Source of the DNA: Fibrobacterota bacterium
Lineage (GTDB): Bacteria; Fibrobacterota; Chitinivibrionia; Chitinivibrionales; Chitinispirillaceae
Length of the DNA: 48,320 nt
Assembly (NCBI GenBank): GCA_023436145.1
Contig: JAEZKP010000038.1
Location: 1-48,320 of the forward strand
Direction: 5' to 3'
Positions 1 through 9,258 of the stretch are shown here, piece after piece. Position 1 is the stretch's first letter. Each line of letters starts with the position of its first letter. The notes under the pieces were generated by a model. That model was given only the letters and a program-made list of their open reading frames with translations. It had not been told where the DNA came from and did not search any database. The position numbers and the translations under genes are program-made.

Positions 1-276
1 TCTCAAATCTGATATCTGAAACCTCAAATCTAAAATCCGGTTCCCCCAAATCTCAAATCTGATATCTGAAACCTCAAATCTGAAATCCGTTCCCCCGAAT
101 CTCAAATCTGATATCTGAAACCTCAAATCTAAAATCCGGTTCCCCCAAATCTCAAATCAGATATCTGAAACCTCAAATCTGAAATCCGGTCTCCCAAATC
201 TCAAATCTGATATCTGAAACCTCAAATCTGAAATCCGTTCCCCCAAATCTCAAATCAAATATCCTAAATCTCAAAT
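1..276. repeat. Tandem array of about 5.5 direct repeats of 49-50 bp
   Basis: Units start at 1, 51, 100, 150 and 199, and a degenerate sixth starts at 248. Each unit contains tctcaaatctgatatctgaa, then acctcaaatctgaaatccg and a C-rich spacer ending in cccccaaa. Units differ by one or a few bases. Inside each unit there is a shorter, roughly 10-12 base sub-periodicity of (t)ctcaaatctgaaa. No spacers, Cas genes or ORF are present, so this is not CRISPR. The last unit runs into the stop codon of the ABC ATPase gene. Related sequence occurs in inverse orientation near 5870-5900. Function unknown. Confidence 0.9.
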
Positions 277-1059
277 CTATTTGATCCATTCCTTGTGGAT
301 ATCAGGAATGTCATCCAACAAATCCAGAGTAACCTGATTTTTTGGACTTAAAGTAACATCATCGGGGCTTCCATGCTCTACAATCTGCCCCTTATGCATT
401 ATAAAGAGCCGATCACTGACATAGTAGGCAAGGCCTATATCGTGAGTAATAAAAACGATAGTCATTTTAAGTTCTTCCTTGAGTTTCATAAGATAATCAA
501 GGATATTGGCACGAACACAGGCATCGACCATGCTGGTAGGTTCATCGGCAATCAGGACTTTGGGACGCAGGATAAAAATACGGGCAAGGAGCATACGCTG
601 CATCTGACCGCCAGAGAGTTCGAAGGGATATTTTCCTTCGATTTCGGGCGGTTTGATATTTACAGCTAATAAGGCTTGATCAACCCGTTCTTCCATTTCT
701 TTATTGGAAGGTTTGGTTTTCATGATCCCAAAGGAGGCTTTCAGTTGTGAACGGATAGTAAAAAACTGATTGAAGCAGCTGAAAGGATCCTGGAATACCG
801 GCTGAACTTCCCGCCAGTGCTCTCTCTGATCGGTAATGAGTTTACCTTTATAGAGAAATTGTCCGGTAGTTGGGTGATATAATCCGAGCATCATTTTTGC
901 CAGGACACTTTTACCGCACCCTGATCCTCCAACTAAAGAGACAATCTCTTCGTCGGCAATGGAAAAACTGACATTGTCAATTGCTTTGATCAGTTTCTTT
1001 CCATGGCCGAAAGTGATGGTAGCATTGTTAGCAGTGAAAATATTAGTATCAGTCGGCAT
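277..1059 (-). CDS. Oligopeptide/oligosaccharide ABC importer ATP-binding subunit (OppF/DppF-like)
   Basis: A 260-residue ATPase that would power import of the ligand bound by the lipoprotein encoded at 4003-5826. Visible motifs are Walker A GGSGCGKS (about residues 43-50), the canonical signature LSGGQMQR, Walker B LIADEPTS and the switch-loop FITHD. It is shorter than typical OppF because the C-terminal oligo_HPY extension is missing. The start codon overlaps the 3' end of the preceding ATPase gene by 11 bp, so translation is probably coupled. It is the last gene of a five-gene minus-strand operon, and its stop lies against the repeat array. The Opp/Dpp (SBP_bac_5) transporter class is clear. 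The substrate is inferred from neighbouring cellulases to be cello-oligosaccharide rather than peptide. Confidence 0.93.
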   Translation of the reverse strand: MPTDTNIFTANNATITFGHGKKLIKAIDNVSFSIADEEIVSLVGGSGCGKSVLAKMMLGLYHPTTGQFLYKGKLITDQREHWREVQPVFQDPFSCFNQFFTIRSQLKASFGIMKTKPSNKEMEERVDQALLAVNIKPPEIEGKYPFELSGGQMQRMLLARIFILRPKVLIADEPTSMVDACVRANILDYLMKLKEELKMTIVFITHDIGLAYYVSDRLFIMHKGQIVEHGSPDDVTLSPKNQVTLDLLDDIPDIHKEWIK

Positions 1060-2080
1060 AATCGCACCTCACCTGTCGCTGGGCGACAATACGTATCTCC
1101 TGTTTGTTAACACGGCACTCTTTCCTGGCAACAGGACAGCGTTCTGCAAAGCGGCAACCCTGAATCGGTTTAGCCAGATTTGGAGGAGCGCCTTCGATTG
1201 CAGTGGGCTTTTTCTGTTTCTGTCCGGGTTCAGCGCTGAGCATAGAACCCATAAGAGCTTTTGTGTAGGGGTGTCTGGGGTCAAAAATAAGTTGTTCTGT
1301 TGTACCGACCTCTACGAACTCACCTGCATACATTACTGCGATTCTATCAGCCACATGACGTAACAGAGGAAGTTCATGAGTGATAAAGATCATACTGCTG
1401 AAGATATCTTTGTCCAGCAGATCAAAAATCATTTTAATTACCGCTTTTTGAGTGGTAACATCCAGAGCTGAGGTTGGTTCATCGGCAATAACCATCTGAG
1501 GGTTCAGAAGAGTGGAGATGGCAATAACAGATCTTTGTCTCATTCCTGCGGTAATCTGTATGGGGTATGAATTAAGAATGTCTTCATCCATTCCTATGGT
1601 TTTAAAGCGGTGCCGAAGTCTTTCATAGATCTCCTTTTTGTTGGCACCTTTTTCGTGGCTGGAAATCATATCAGCGGCAAAATCTTTTATTTTGCGGGTG
1701 GGATTCAGGGAATTGAAAGCACCCTGGGGAATCATGGCCACTTTTCTACCCAGTACATTTTTGCGCACATCTGCAGGAGTGCGGTTCATGATAGATTCGC
1801 CTGCGACTCTGACATCTCCGGAGGTGGGATAGAGGGGTGGAATAAAAAGTCCCATGCACCCGTTAACCAGTGTAGATTTTCCGCAACCTGATTCACCGGC
1901 AATACCCAGGATTTCGCCTTTATTCATGGAAAAGCTGACACCTGAAACAGCAGGGATTTTATTTCCGAACCTGGTCAGGTAGTGCAAATGCAGATCCTGT
2001 ACTTCGAAAATAACACTTGATTTATCTTTAGCGGCAGTGCTGGTTTCTTCTGAAACACTGCTTTGTACTTCTACAGTCAT
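1049..2080 (-). CDS. Oligopeptide/oligosaccharide ABC importer ATP-binding subunit (OppD/DppD-like)
   Basis: A 343-residue ATPase, the partner of the shorter ATPase that follows. It shows Walker A GIAGESGCGKST (about residues 58-69), Walker B MVIADEPTSALD and the switch motif FITHE. A C-terminal oligo_HPY-type tail has the cysteine cluster GCRFAERCPVARKEC, seen in many Opp/Dpp ATPases and in some of them binding an iron-sulfur cluster. The ABC signature is unusual: ITAGMRQR in place of LSGGMRQR. That suggests one of the two composite ATP sites of the heterodimer may be weakened. The start is supported by aggaga upstream of ATG. It lies 8 bp downstream of the permease gene at 2089-2925. Confidence 0.93.
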   Translation of the reverse strand: MTVEVQSSVSEETSTAAKDKSSVIFEVQDLHLHYLTRFGNKIPAVSGVSFSMNKGEILGIAGESGCGKSTLVNGCMGLFIPPLYPTSGDVRVAGESIMNRTPADVRKNVLGRKVAMIPQGAFNSLNPTRKIKDFAADMISSHEKGANKKEIYERLRHRFKTIGMDEDILNSYPIQITAGMRQRSVIAISTLLNPQMVIADEPTSALDVTTQKAVIKMIFDLLDKDIFSSMIFITHELPLLRHVADRIAVMYAGEFVEVGTTEQLIFDPRHPYTKALMGSMLSAEPGQKQKKPTAIEGAPPNLAKPIQGCRFAERCPVARKECRVNKQEIRIVAQRQVRCDYAD

Positions 2081-2088
2081 AATTTCTC

Positions 2089-2925
2089 CTATTTACGCAA
2101 TCTCGGGTTGAAAACACCCTCCATCGATGTATTTATCAAATACAGAGCGAAGGAGATAACCGTAACCAGGATCATGGCGGGGATAAAAGCCCACCAGGCA
2201 CCATCGGTTAAGGCTTCGGAGCGCATAGCCTGGTTAAGAATCGTGCCCAGAGAAACGGTATCAAATGGTCCCAGTCCGATCATACTGATTGCAGCTTCTG
2301 AAAGAATCCCTGAAGCAGTCTGCATGATAAAAACCATACACACATAAGACATCAGGTAGGGAAGAATATGCAGCATTACAATACCCACAGTTCTCACACC
2401 ATTGACTTTAGCCAGTGAGATGTGATCCCTGCTTTTTAGACTGGCAGCCTGAGCACGTACGGCACGGGCACTCCATGTCCACCCGGTCAATCCGATCAAA
2501 AGCGCTATGAGTGAGAGCGAACGCCCTTCTTTCATGCTGGCAGAAACCAGGACTAGAATTACAAACTGGGGAATAACGATGAACAGGTTGGTTACCATGG
2601 TGATGACATCATCGATCCAACCGCCTTTGAAACCGGCATATACCCCCAGAAAAGTTCCGATAACTGTAGCTATGATCCCTGCCATAAAACCTACATAAAG
2701 AGATGATTGCAGACCTTTTAGCAGAAGTGAAAACATATCTATCCCCATATGGTCGGTGCCAAGCAGATATTTGCCACCCGGATTCATGTAAGCGGCACCA
2801 ACCCGGGTATGAATATCGATATTGTAGAAAAGTGGTGATAAAGTGGCAACCAGAATGGTGATAAGAAATAGCCCCATACCGGTTACAAAAAAAGGAGATT
2901 TTAACAAATTTTTGAGTATCTTCAT
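2089..2925 (-). CDS. ABC importer permease (OppC/DppC-like)
   Basis: A 278-residue inner-membrane permease with about six hydrophobic segments. An N-terminal membrane anchor (FFVTGMGLFLITILVATL) is followed by a periplasmic stretch with GGKYLLGTDHMGIDMF, the typical OppC/DppC signature 'lGTDxxGrD'. The cytoplasmic EAA-like loop is near ISLAKVNGVRTVGIVMLHIL. Length is normal for the family. It starts one base after the stop of the upstream permease gene (2927-3994), which indicates translational coupling; its ribosome-binding site lies inside the upstream gene's end. Confidence 0.92.
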   Translation of the reverse strand: MKILKNLLKSPFFVTGMGLFLITILVATLSPLFYNIDIHTRVGAAYMNPGGKYLLGTDHMGIDMFSLLLKGLQSSLYVGFMAGIIATVIGTFLGVYAGFKGGWIDDVITMVTNLFIVIPQFVILVLVSASMKEGRSLSLIALLIGLTGWTWSARAVRAQAASLKSRDHISLAKVNGVRTVGIVMLHILPYLMSYVCMVFIMQTASGILSEAAISMIGLGPFDTVSLGTILNQAMRSEALTDGAWWAFIPAMILVTVISFALYLINTSMEGVFNPRLRK

Positions 2926-2926
2926 T

Positions 2927-3994
2927 TTACTTGCTCCCTATTCCGGCTTTCACTCGTGGATCCAGGAAACCAATTAAAATATCAACGCTGAAATTAGCGA
3001 TAAGTACGCTGAGTGTCACTAGCAGAGTAATACCCTGTATCAGCGGGTAATCGTTTCCCTGAATTGCTGTTAACATGGACATACCCAGGCCGGGATAAGA
3101 GAAAATCATCTCTGTTATAAGTGCGCCACCTACCATCATTCCTATAGACAGAGCCAGACCTGTTAATTGCGGCAGCATTGCATTACGAAACATATAAAAA
3201 ACGATTTTATGTTCTTTCATGCCCAGCCATTTGGCGTATTTGATATAATCGGTACCCAGTTCATAGATGCACATTGAGCGCATACCGATAGCCTGACCGC
3301 CAGCAAGGATGAGGAAAATGGAGAAAAAAGGCAGAACATAATAATAAGCGGCACTGGAAATGAATTCCCAGCTCATAGAAGGCATTAAGTCCTGGGCATA
3401 GCCGCCAATTGCCGGAAACAGGTTAAACTGCAGGGCAAAAATATAGACCAGGAGCATACCAAATGCGAAAAATGGTACAGCATTAGCCAGAAGTGCTGCA
3501 GGGAAGATCACTCCATCATATACACCTCGTTTGTAGGCTGCCAGAGCTCCAAGAATGTTCCCAAAAATCCAACCGAAAATGATAGTGGGAATTTGCAGAG
3601 CAAGGGTCCAGGGGATAGCTCCAGCGATTATTTCGGTGACTTTTTTAGGATAATTGAGAAATGATGTCCCCAGGTCTCCCTGAAGACACATTTTTACATA
3701 ATTGAGGAATTGCTTAAACAGGGGAGATTGGACTGGTTTTCCGGAAGCATCGCGAACGATGCTTCCATCCTTATTAACTTCCACCAGACCAAAACCCTTA
3801 AGGTACGCTTCCTCTTTTTCCATTGCAGCTTTGGTGTCTAATCCGCCTGCTGTTCTGGCCATAATTATATCAACCGGATTGGCAGGACCCAATCTTGGTA
3901 ATAGGAAGTTTATGGTAACTGCAGCCAGAAAAGTAATAAAGTACCATACTGCTCTGGATGATATATAATAAAGTGTCGGATACCGCTTCAGCAT
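2927..3994 (-). CDS. ABC importer permease (OppB/DppB-like)
   Basis: A 355-residue inner-membrane permease. The first membrane segment (WYFITFLAAVTINFLLPRLG) is followed by a long periplasmic insertion of about 90 residues, then LQGDLGTSFLNYPKKV and five further membrane segments. The EAA-type loop is visible around YIKYAKWLGMKEHKI. The insertion makes it longer than E. coli DppB; similar enlarged OppB subunits occur in SBP_bac_5 systems for sugars, which fits this locus but does not prove the substrate. The start is supported by aggag seven bases before ATG. Only 8 bp separate it from the binding-protein gene, so the two are cotranscribed. Confidence 0.92.
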   Translation of the reverse strand: MLKRYPTLYYISSRAVWYFITFLAAVTINFLLPRLGPANPVDIIMARTAGGLDTKAAMEKEEAYLKGFGLVEVNKDGSIVRDASGKPVQSPLFKQFLNYVKMCLQGDLGTSFLNYPKKVTEIIAGAIPWTLALQIPTIIFGWIFGNILGALAAYKRGVYDGVIFPAALLANAVPFFAFGMLLVYIFALQFNLFPAIGGYAQDLMPSMSWEFISSAAYYYVLPFFSIFLILAGGQAIGMRSMCIYELGTDYIKYAKWLGMKEHKIVFYMFRNAMLPQLTGLALSIGMMVGGALITEMIFSYPGLGMSMLTAIQGNDYPLIQGITLLVTLSVLIANFSVDILIGFLDPRVKAGIGSK

Positions 3995-4002
3995 GAATAC
4001 TC

Positions 4003-5826
4003 CTATTTCGCAGTGGAATTAATTTCCCAAAGTGCTTTGATACCCACACCGAAACAAGGAATCTGAGGTGGAGTGTAGGTATTGTTTTCATTAGGGAAGT
4101 TATCCCAGTTTTTAATACTGAATTCGTAAAATTGCTCTGGTCTGTAAACAAGAGGAATTGTTGGTTGTTCCTGCATGAAAATAATGTTTAATGCCCTGTA
4201 AGCTTCCAGTCTCTTTGAATCATCGGTCAGATTTGGAATGGCTCTAAGCAGACTGTCAACTTTGGGATTGTACTTTTTATCATTGGGATTATTAAAACGT
4301 CCCTGGTTTTCATTCATTTTTTCACCCACTGGTTTCCAGTTTCTGGATGAGAGAACTGATTCGAAGCGGGTCCATGGTTGAGAAGGTGTGGCGTTAACTG
4401 AGGGAGCATGAAGAATGAGGTCCCAGTCAGCAGTGGGTAAACTGTTAAAGTAAATGGATGCATCCACAAAACCTTCTCTGATATCGATGCCGGCTTCTCT
4501 CATACCCTTGACCGCAATCTGTACCATGGCTTCCCAGTCGGTCCATCCGGCTGGTGATTTGATAGAGAGGGTCGGTACTTTCTGCCCTTTGGGATCAAGC
4601 ATGTGGTCAAGTTCTCCATTAGCATTGAAAACCGATTTGTAACCGGCATCTTTGAGAATCTTCTTGGCGAGCTCGAGGTCATATTTGGCGCCGTATTTTT
4701 TAACGTCTTCTTCTGAATAGTACTGTTTTTCTGTTCCGAAAGGAAGAATCAGACCCGGTTCAAGATTTGGGCTGTATTGAGAGAACGCCAGTTCTTTGAC
4801 ATCAGCATAATTGATTGCATGAGCCATGGCTCTGCGGAAGTTGCGGTCGTTAAGAGGTGCTTTGGTTACATTGATAAACAGCATGCTCATGGCCGCAGGA
4901 ACAAAATAAGGTTCTTTGGAGTACCATGTTCTTACACCCTGTTTTTCCTTCTGCCAGATACGTGGAATGAAGGTAGAAGAAATGTCAAGATTTCCCTGTT
5001 GAAGGGCAATGCTGAAATGATCGTTAGCTTTGTAAATGGGATGAATGACATACTGTGGTTTTGGAAGGCGATCCTGGTAAAGAACCTTTCCCCAGTAATC
5101 GTCCCTTCTTTTCAGCACTATCTTCTCTCCAGAGTAGCTGTGCAGAGTATAGGGACCGGAGACCACGGGGTCTTTATCCAGTTTTTCTTTCTGAAATGCA
5201 GTAAGATCTCCGTTGAGTGCGTCAAGCTGTTTCTGGATATAATGTTTGGGAATGATGCGAACTGCCTGGAAATGATCAAGCACAGCCAGAGGGTTGTTTC
5301 TTTCTTTATTAATAGTGAAATTAACTCTCTCTGCCTTGCCGCTCTCAGAAGTGTTGTCTTCCACGGTATCTGCAGTAACAGCGGAAATGTTAGTCCATAC
5401 ATAGGCGGTGGGAGCGGCGGGATATTTCTTTCCGATCTCGTAAGTAAACACGACATCAGCTGCGGTCAATGGGGTTCCATCACTCCATGTTGCTCTGGAA
5501 TCCAGGATAACAGAAAGGACGTTGTCATTTCTTTGATAGGACTTGGCAATCAGGGGTTCCATTTGACCGTTTAAGGAGTTGAAATTCATTAAAGGCTCAT
5601 ACATTAAATTATAATTGCCACCAACAGGGAAAGCAGGCCAGTCGCAAAGTGGATTGAATGTATTGGGCTCTCCCCATTGAAAACCCGCCATATAAAGAGT
5701 CTTATTTCTGGGAAAAGAGACCTCGCCACTAGTGGTTTTGGAAGTATCAGATTTACATGAAATAAGACCACATAACAAGGCGCCTGCAAGCAATGTTTTC
5801 GGTCGAAAATAATCTTTAATGTTCAT
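4003..5826 (-). CDS. Extracellular solute-binding lipoprotein, SBP_bac_5 family (probable oligosaccharide binder)
   Basis: A 607-residue substrate-binding protein for the adjacent ABC importer. The N-terminus has a lipoprotein signal: a hydrophobic stretch ending in LISC, with Cys at about residue 24 as the lipidated residue. The family motif ATWSDGTPLTAADVVFTYE (about 108-126) is intact. The N-terminal phrase QWGEPNTFNPLCDWPA recalls sugar-specific members such as the Thermotoga cellobiose-binding protein more than peptide binders; this is from memory, not a search. It is the first gene of the minus-strand operon, with aaggtggaga before its ATG. Divergent orientation to the barrel/GH51/GH94 genes supports a role in capturing cello-oligosaccharides, an inference from context. 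Confidence 0.9.
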   Translation of the reverse strand: MNIKDYFRPKTLLAGALLCGLISCKSDTSKTTSGEVSFPRNKTLYMAGFQWGEPNTFNPLCDWPAFPVGGNYNLMYEPLMNFNSLNGQMEPLIAKSYQRNDNVLSVILDSRATWSDGTPLTAADVVFTYEIGKKYPAAPTAYVWTNISAVTADTVEDNTSESGKAERVNFTINKERNNPLAVLDHFQAVRIIPKHYIQKQLDALNGDLTAFQKEKLDKDPVVSGPYTLHSYSGEKIVLKRRDDYWGKVLYQDRLPKPQYVIHPIYKANDHFSIALQQGNLDISSTFIPRIWQKEKQGVRTWYSKEPYFVPAAMSMLFINVTKAPLNDRNFRRAMAHAINYADVKELAFSQYSPNLEPGLILPFGTEKQYYSEEDVKKYGAKYDLELAKKILKDAGYKSVFNANGELDHMLDPKGQKVPTLSIKSPAGWTDWEAMVQIAVKGMREAGIDIREGFVDASIYFNSLPTADWDLILHAPSVNATPSQPWTRFESVLSSRNWKPVGEKMNENQGRFNNPNDKKYNPKVDSLLRAIPNLTDDSKRLEAYRALNIIFMQEQPTIPLVYRPEQFYEFSIKNWDNFPNENNTYTPPQIPCFGVGIKALWEINSTAK

Positions 5827-6790
5827 TCTCCACCTTTTCCTGGTTCAAGTTTAAGGAAATTATCAGCATTTCAGATTTAAGATTTGAGATTTCAGATATT
5901 AAAGATAAAAAGATTTTTAAGTAGGACAAAATGTTTTCCGGATTTAAGATGTTTCCTGGCAATGCCTGCCTCGGAAAATCGCTTTGTTAAGGTCCAAAAA
6001 TGATTCCAGATGAAAATATTTCATGCAGTGGATGTTATCAAACAAATTTAGAGTTTAAAAAATGCTTAATTACGGACTAAATTAACAACTTTTTATCCTC
6101 CGGAAAAATGGACAATCTGACTTGTTTGCGCGTGGCCAATTATAAACACATGATAAATTTATCGGATCTCCGAAAAATCCCGAGCCGGCAGGCATACCAC
6201 TAAAGAGCTTTCATTGAGGGGGATAAATATGACAGGATACATTAGTTTATGGGAGTAGTCGATTGGACCAGGAGCAGGAATGTCCCAGATGGCAAATGAT
6301 AATCTGTGCGATGAATCCGGTGTTACTTAAGCTTTAAATAAGATAATGGCAATAAAAGACCTATATGAAAATAAGCTTAAGTAGATTAAAAAGGTGTTTG
6401 AGAAAAAATGACAGATGGAAAAATAGAAATTACTGGCTATAGCGGAAAAAAATAGCTAATTTCATAAAAAAAGCGCGGTTTTTGAAGTATAAAAGCTGGA
6501 GAAATAAAGTGTTGGTAAGAGATAAAAAGCAAAAAAGAGGTAATTGTGCAGGTTGAATGGAAATTATTTATATTCTAAAACTGCAGAAGCAATTTCGTAT
6601 AGGCAATGATACTTATTGTTTTTGGCTCTCTTGTTATGGGGCAGGACGCTCATTTTTGTGGCTTTGTTTAAACCTTTAAGCTGATAATAGCCTATAACAC
6701 CAAACAATGCCTAATGACACAGACAACAGGACATATCAGTATAAACTCACGACTCTCAAGGAGGGTTGGTTGTTAAGGAAAAAAACGTCA
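5827..6790. other. Divergent intergenic region between ABC operon and barrel/cellulase operon
   Basis: About 960 bases without a convincing gene. It should hold the promoters for both divergent operons. I saw no clear sigma70 pair, and no RNA family was recognised. The 5870-5900 part contains an inverted copy of the window-start repeat. The rest is A/T-rich with short oligo-A runs (for example around 6440-6480). The length is unusual for this gene-dense region and leaves room for operators or long leaders. Confidence 0.6.
5870..5900 (-). repeat. Single inverted copy of the window-start repeat family
   Basis: The sequence ttcagatttaagatttgag followed by atttcagatatt is, on the complementary strand, made of the same words (atatctgaaa, tctcaaatct, aaatctgaa) as the array at 1-276. 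The ABC operon is therefore bracketed by opposite-facing copies of one repeat family. Confidence 0.6.
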
Positions 6791-9223
6791 ATGCGCAGGT
6801 TTCTTTTCGTACTTTGTACGGCTGGGTTTTCTATGACAGCGAGTGCTGCTGAAGAGACTTTAGCGGCTGATTCATCCGCTTTTCAGCAGATGCTTGATTC
6901 TCTGGGACTACAAAAAAATGATCTGGAGTCTAAAGTTCGTTCTACCCTGATGTTTGGGGGATCTTCTCCGGTCTCTTTTTCCGGTGAAGCCCGGTTAAAA
7001 ATGCAATACCACGGTTTTAAAGATGGACATGCCAAATATCTGAGGGAGGACCGTTCTTATCTGCAGTCAAACTGGGAGGGAAACGAATCATTTGTAAGAA
7101 TAGGCATGGTAGCACGGGCAGGACGTAATACTGTGCTGTGGTCAAAAATCGGATTTCAGCATACTTTACCCGGTACTTTTATCAACAAAAAGGCATCCGG
7201 TGACACCCTGATTGGTTACCCACATGACAAGAGCAATGAAATGACTAACATTCATGAAGATATGAGTGCTGGTATTGCTCTTAGAACTGTCCCGGCGTCT
7301 TTCTGGCTTAAACTGGGTGCCATTCACTGGACAGAAGCTTCTCCTCTATCCGTCTGGAAATCGCAAGCTAGGCTTTTTGCTTGGGAATATTTGCCTTATG
7401 AAGTAGAGCAACCCATAGCTCGTTATTATGAATACAATTTGGCTAGAGGTGAGAGGACTGGTAGAGCAGCATGGAACAAAAAAGCTTTTCAGGGTATCAA
7501 TTTAGAAAGCATAAACCTTCCTGCAAACCTCTATTTCAATCTTCTTTATGGAGAATATGAACGCTATGATAACTTTGAGAGGGAGTATGCAGACTTAGCA
7601 GCAGATCAGGGTTATATTGGTGAAAACATTCCTTCCAAAGGTAAGGGTATAGGCGATCCGTTCCGTAAAGTCCTTCATGCCCGTTTTGCAGCAAATGAGT
7701 TGTTTAACAGGTTGACTCCAGGAGTAAATTTTCTGCGCTTTAATTATAGTGAAGATGTTATTAATTCTGATGAATTTAAAAAGGCCTTTTTTACCAATAT
7801 CGCACCTGAAGGCATTTTACCAGGGCAGAAGCGTTCAGATCGCACAAAATTTACCGTAGACAGTAAAGGTGTTGGGGCGAAGGCATTTTACAAAGAGCCT
7901 TGGATTACATCTGTGGATTTGCGAGGCCCGATTACCGATAAACTCAGTATTCATGCTGATGTGGCGCTTAGCAGAATTGATACCACCATGTTTGAAGTTA
8001 AGAAAAAACTTTTAAAGGCGGCCCCAGATAGCGTTTTTGAATATTACTATGATGAGTCAACTTCTTCATCTTCAATAACCCCGGCCTTTTATACTCATAT
8101 CGAAAACAGGTATGTCTTTCCGTTGAATCTCGACCTGGCATTTATTAGCAAAGGATTTTATTCACCGCTGTCTTTTGCAGCACCGGTGGATGGATTTTTT
8201 CCTTTCGGGGCTAATCTGGTTGGTCCCGGGAAATTTATTGGGCAGGGCGAAGCTTCTCCCTATGCACAGAATATGGCTGGTTTTAACCTGACTCTGATGC
8301 CCAGAATAACCGGTTATGGACATCTCAGAATAGTATACGGACAGCATTTTCAGCTTAAAGCGGCCAGGGATGTTCTTTATTTTCCATACCGGTTAAACGG
8401 TCAGGATGTTTTTTCCTTTCTGCACTCTTCTTATAACCGGTGGGGAAACGATCCGATCGATCATTCACTTTCCAGCAAGTATAAAAAAAGGCTGGGTGAT
8501 GAAACATATGTCACAGGTGCATTCAAAAACCCGGTCGGTTTCGAGGGGGGAGCTCTTCATTCCACCTTTTTATCCATGTATGAGGGTTTTGTTCCTTATG
8601 AGAATGCGCGTCAGGCCAGTGCAAATCTTTACAATGCTAAAAAGGGTGATACTTATGGAATGGGGGATCGATGGGATGGCTCTTTTATGTACTCCTATAT
8701 TGATTCTTCAGATATGACCAGGGATACCATTTACAGTAAGAATGCATTTGTTCCCTCTCATCAGAAATTCACCTTTAATTTTGAAGTAGATTATGCTTAT
8801 GACCTGGGTAAAATATTTGGATATCCGCGTGATATGTTCTTCAGTGTTTATGCTGCTTTAAACGGAGTGTCCACCGCCTTTAAACCTTTGGCATTTAATG
8901 AAAAAGGTGATGATATGCTGCTTTGGGGCACATATGTTCGTTTTGAACCGGCTGTTGCGCTTACTGGCAAATTTTACCTCCTGGGTCTTGCCGGTTTTGA
9001 ACGTTGGGCTTCTGAGAAAGCATACACTCCAAAAGGTGTGACTGCTTTGCACAGTCCAATTGACTACAGGGATTATGCAATAGGGATCGGTTTTGACTGG
9101 GACATGCTGTCCAGAGTCGGTCTGCATGCAAGAGTCAAGTATATGCAGCATGATGATATCTATATTTCGGAGAATAGCTATAAAACGCCGGTTATTTCAA
9201 CAGAAATAAAAATGTGGTTCTGA
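6791..9223 (+). CDS. Putative outer-membrane beta-barrel protein (large porin-like)
   Basis: I chose ATG at 6791, giving 810 residues that start MRRFLFVLCTAGFSMTASAA, a good Sec signal with cleavage after ASA. An in-frame ATG at 6707 would put about 28 charged residues before the signal and is unlikely. A TTG at 6770 lies close behind a strong aaggagg and is a real alternative. The mature protein is rich in alternating aromatic/polar strands (such as SGEARLKMQYHGF and YALGIG-like segments) and ends ISTEIKMWF. A terminal aromatic is the usual BAM-recognition feature of outer-membrane barrels. No TonB box or plug is seen. It is the first gene of an operon with a second barrel and a GH51-type endoglucanase, suggesting a glycan-binding or uptake role. 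The exact family was not recognised. Confidence 0.75.
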   Translation: MRRFLFVLCTAGFSMTASAAEETLAADSSAFQQMLDSLGLQKNDLESKVRSTLMFGGSSPVSFSGEARLKMQYHGFKDGHAKYLREDRSYLQSNWEGNESFVRIGMVARAGRNTVLWSKIGFQHTLPGTFINKKASGDTLIGYPHDKSNEMTNIHEDMSAGIALRTVPASFWLKLGAIHWTEASPLSVWKSQARLFAWEYLPYEVEQPIARYYEYNLARGERTGRAAWNKKAFQGINLESINLPANLYFNLLYGEYERYDNFEREYADLAADQGYIGENIPSKGKGIGDPFRKVLHARFAANELFNRLTPGVNFLRFNYSEDVINSDEFKKAFFTNIAPEGILPGQKRSDRTKFTVDSKGVGAKAFYKEPWITSVDLRGPITDKLSIHADVALSRIDTTMFEVKKKLLKAAPDSVFEYYYDESTSSSSITPAFYTHIENRYVFPLNLDLAFISKGFYSPLSFAAPVDGFFPFGANLVGPGKFIGQGEASPYAQNMAGFNLTLMPRITGYGHLRIVYGQHFQLKAARDVLYFPYRLNGQDVFSFLHSSYNRWGNDPIDHSLSSKYKKRLGDETYVTGAFKNPVGFEGGALHSTFLSMYEGFVPYENARQASANLYNAKKGDTYGMGDRWDGSFMYSYIDSSDMTRDTIYSKNAFVPSHQKFTFNFEVDYAYDLGKIFGYPRDMFFSVYAALNGVSTAFKPLAFNEKGDDMLLWGTYVRFEPAVALTGKFYLLGLAGFERWASEKAYTPKGVTALHSPIDYRDYAIGIGFDWDMLSRVGLHARVKYMQHDDIYISENSYKTPVISTEIKMWF

Positions 9224-9258
9224 CCTTAAAATCGAAACTGTAAATAAAAGGAGTATAA

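Noticed and set aside
1..276. Possible CRISPR array
   Set aside because: The units adjoin directly with no unique spacers, the repeat is low-complexity and no Cas gene is near.
4777..5574. 265-codon open frame on the plus strand
   Set aside because: It lies fully antisense to the binding-protein gene, which has clear family motifs and a signal peptide. The antisense product has no recognisable domain.
6408..6455. Tiny open frame in the 5827-6790 gap
   Set aside because: Only 15 codons with no convincing ribosome-binding site.
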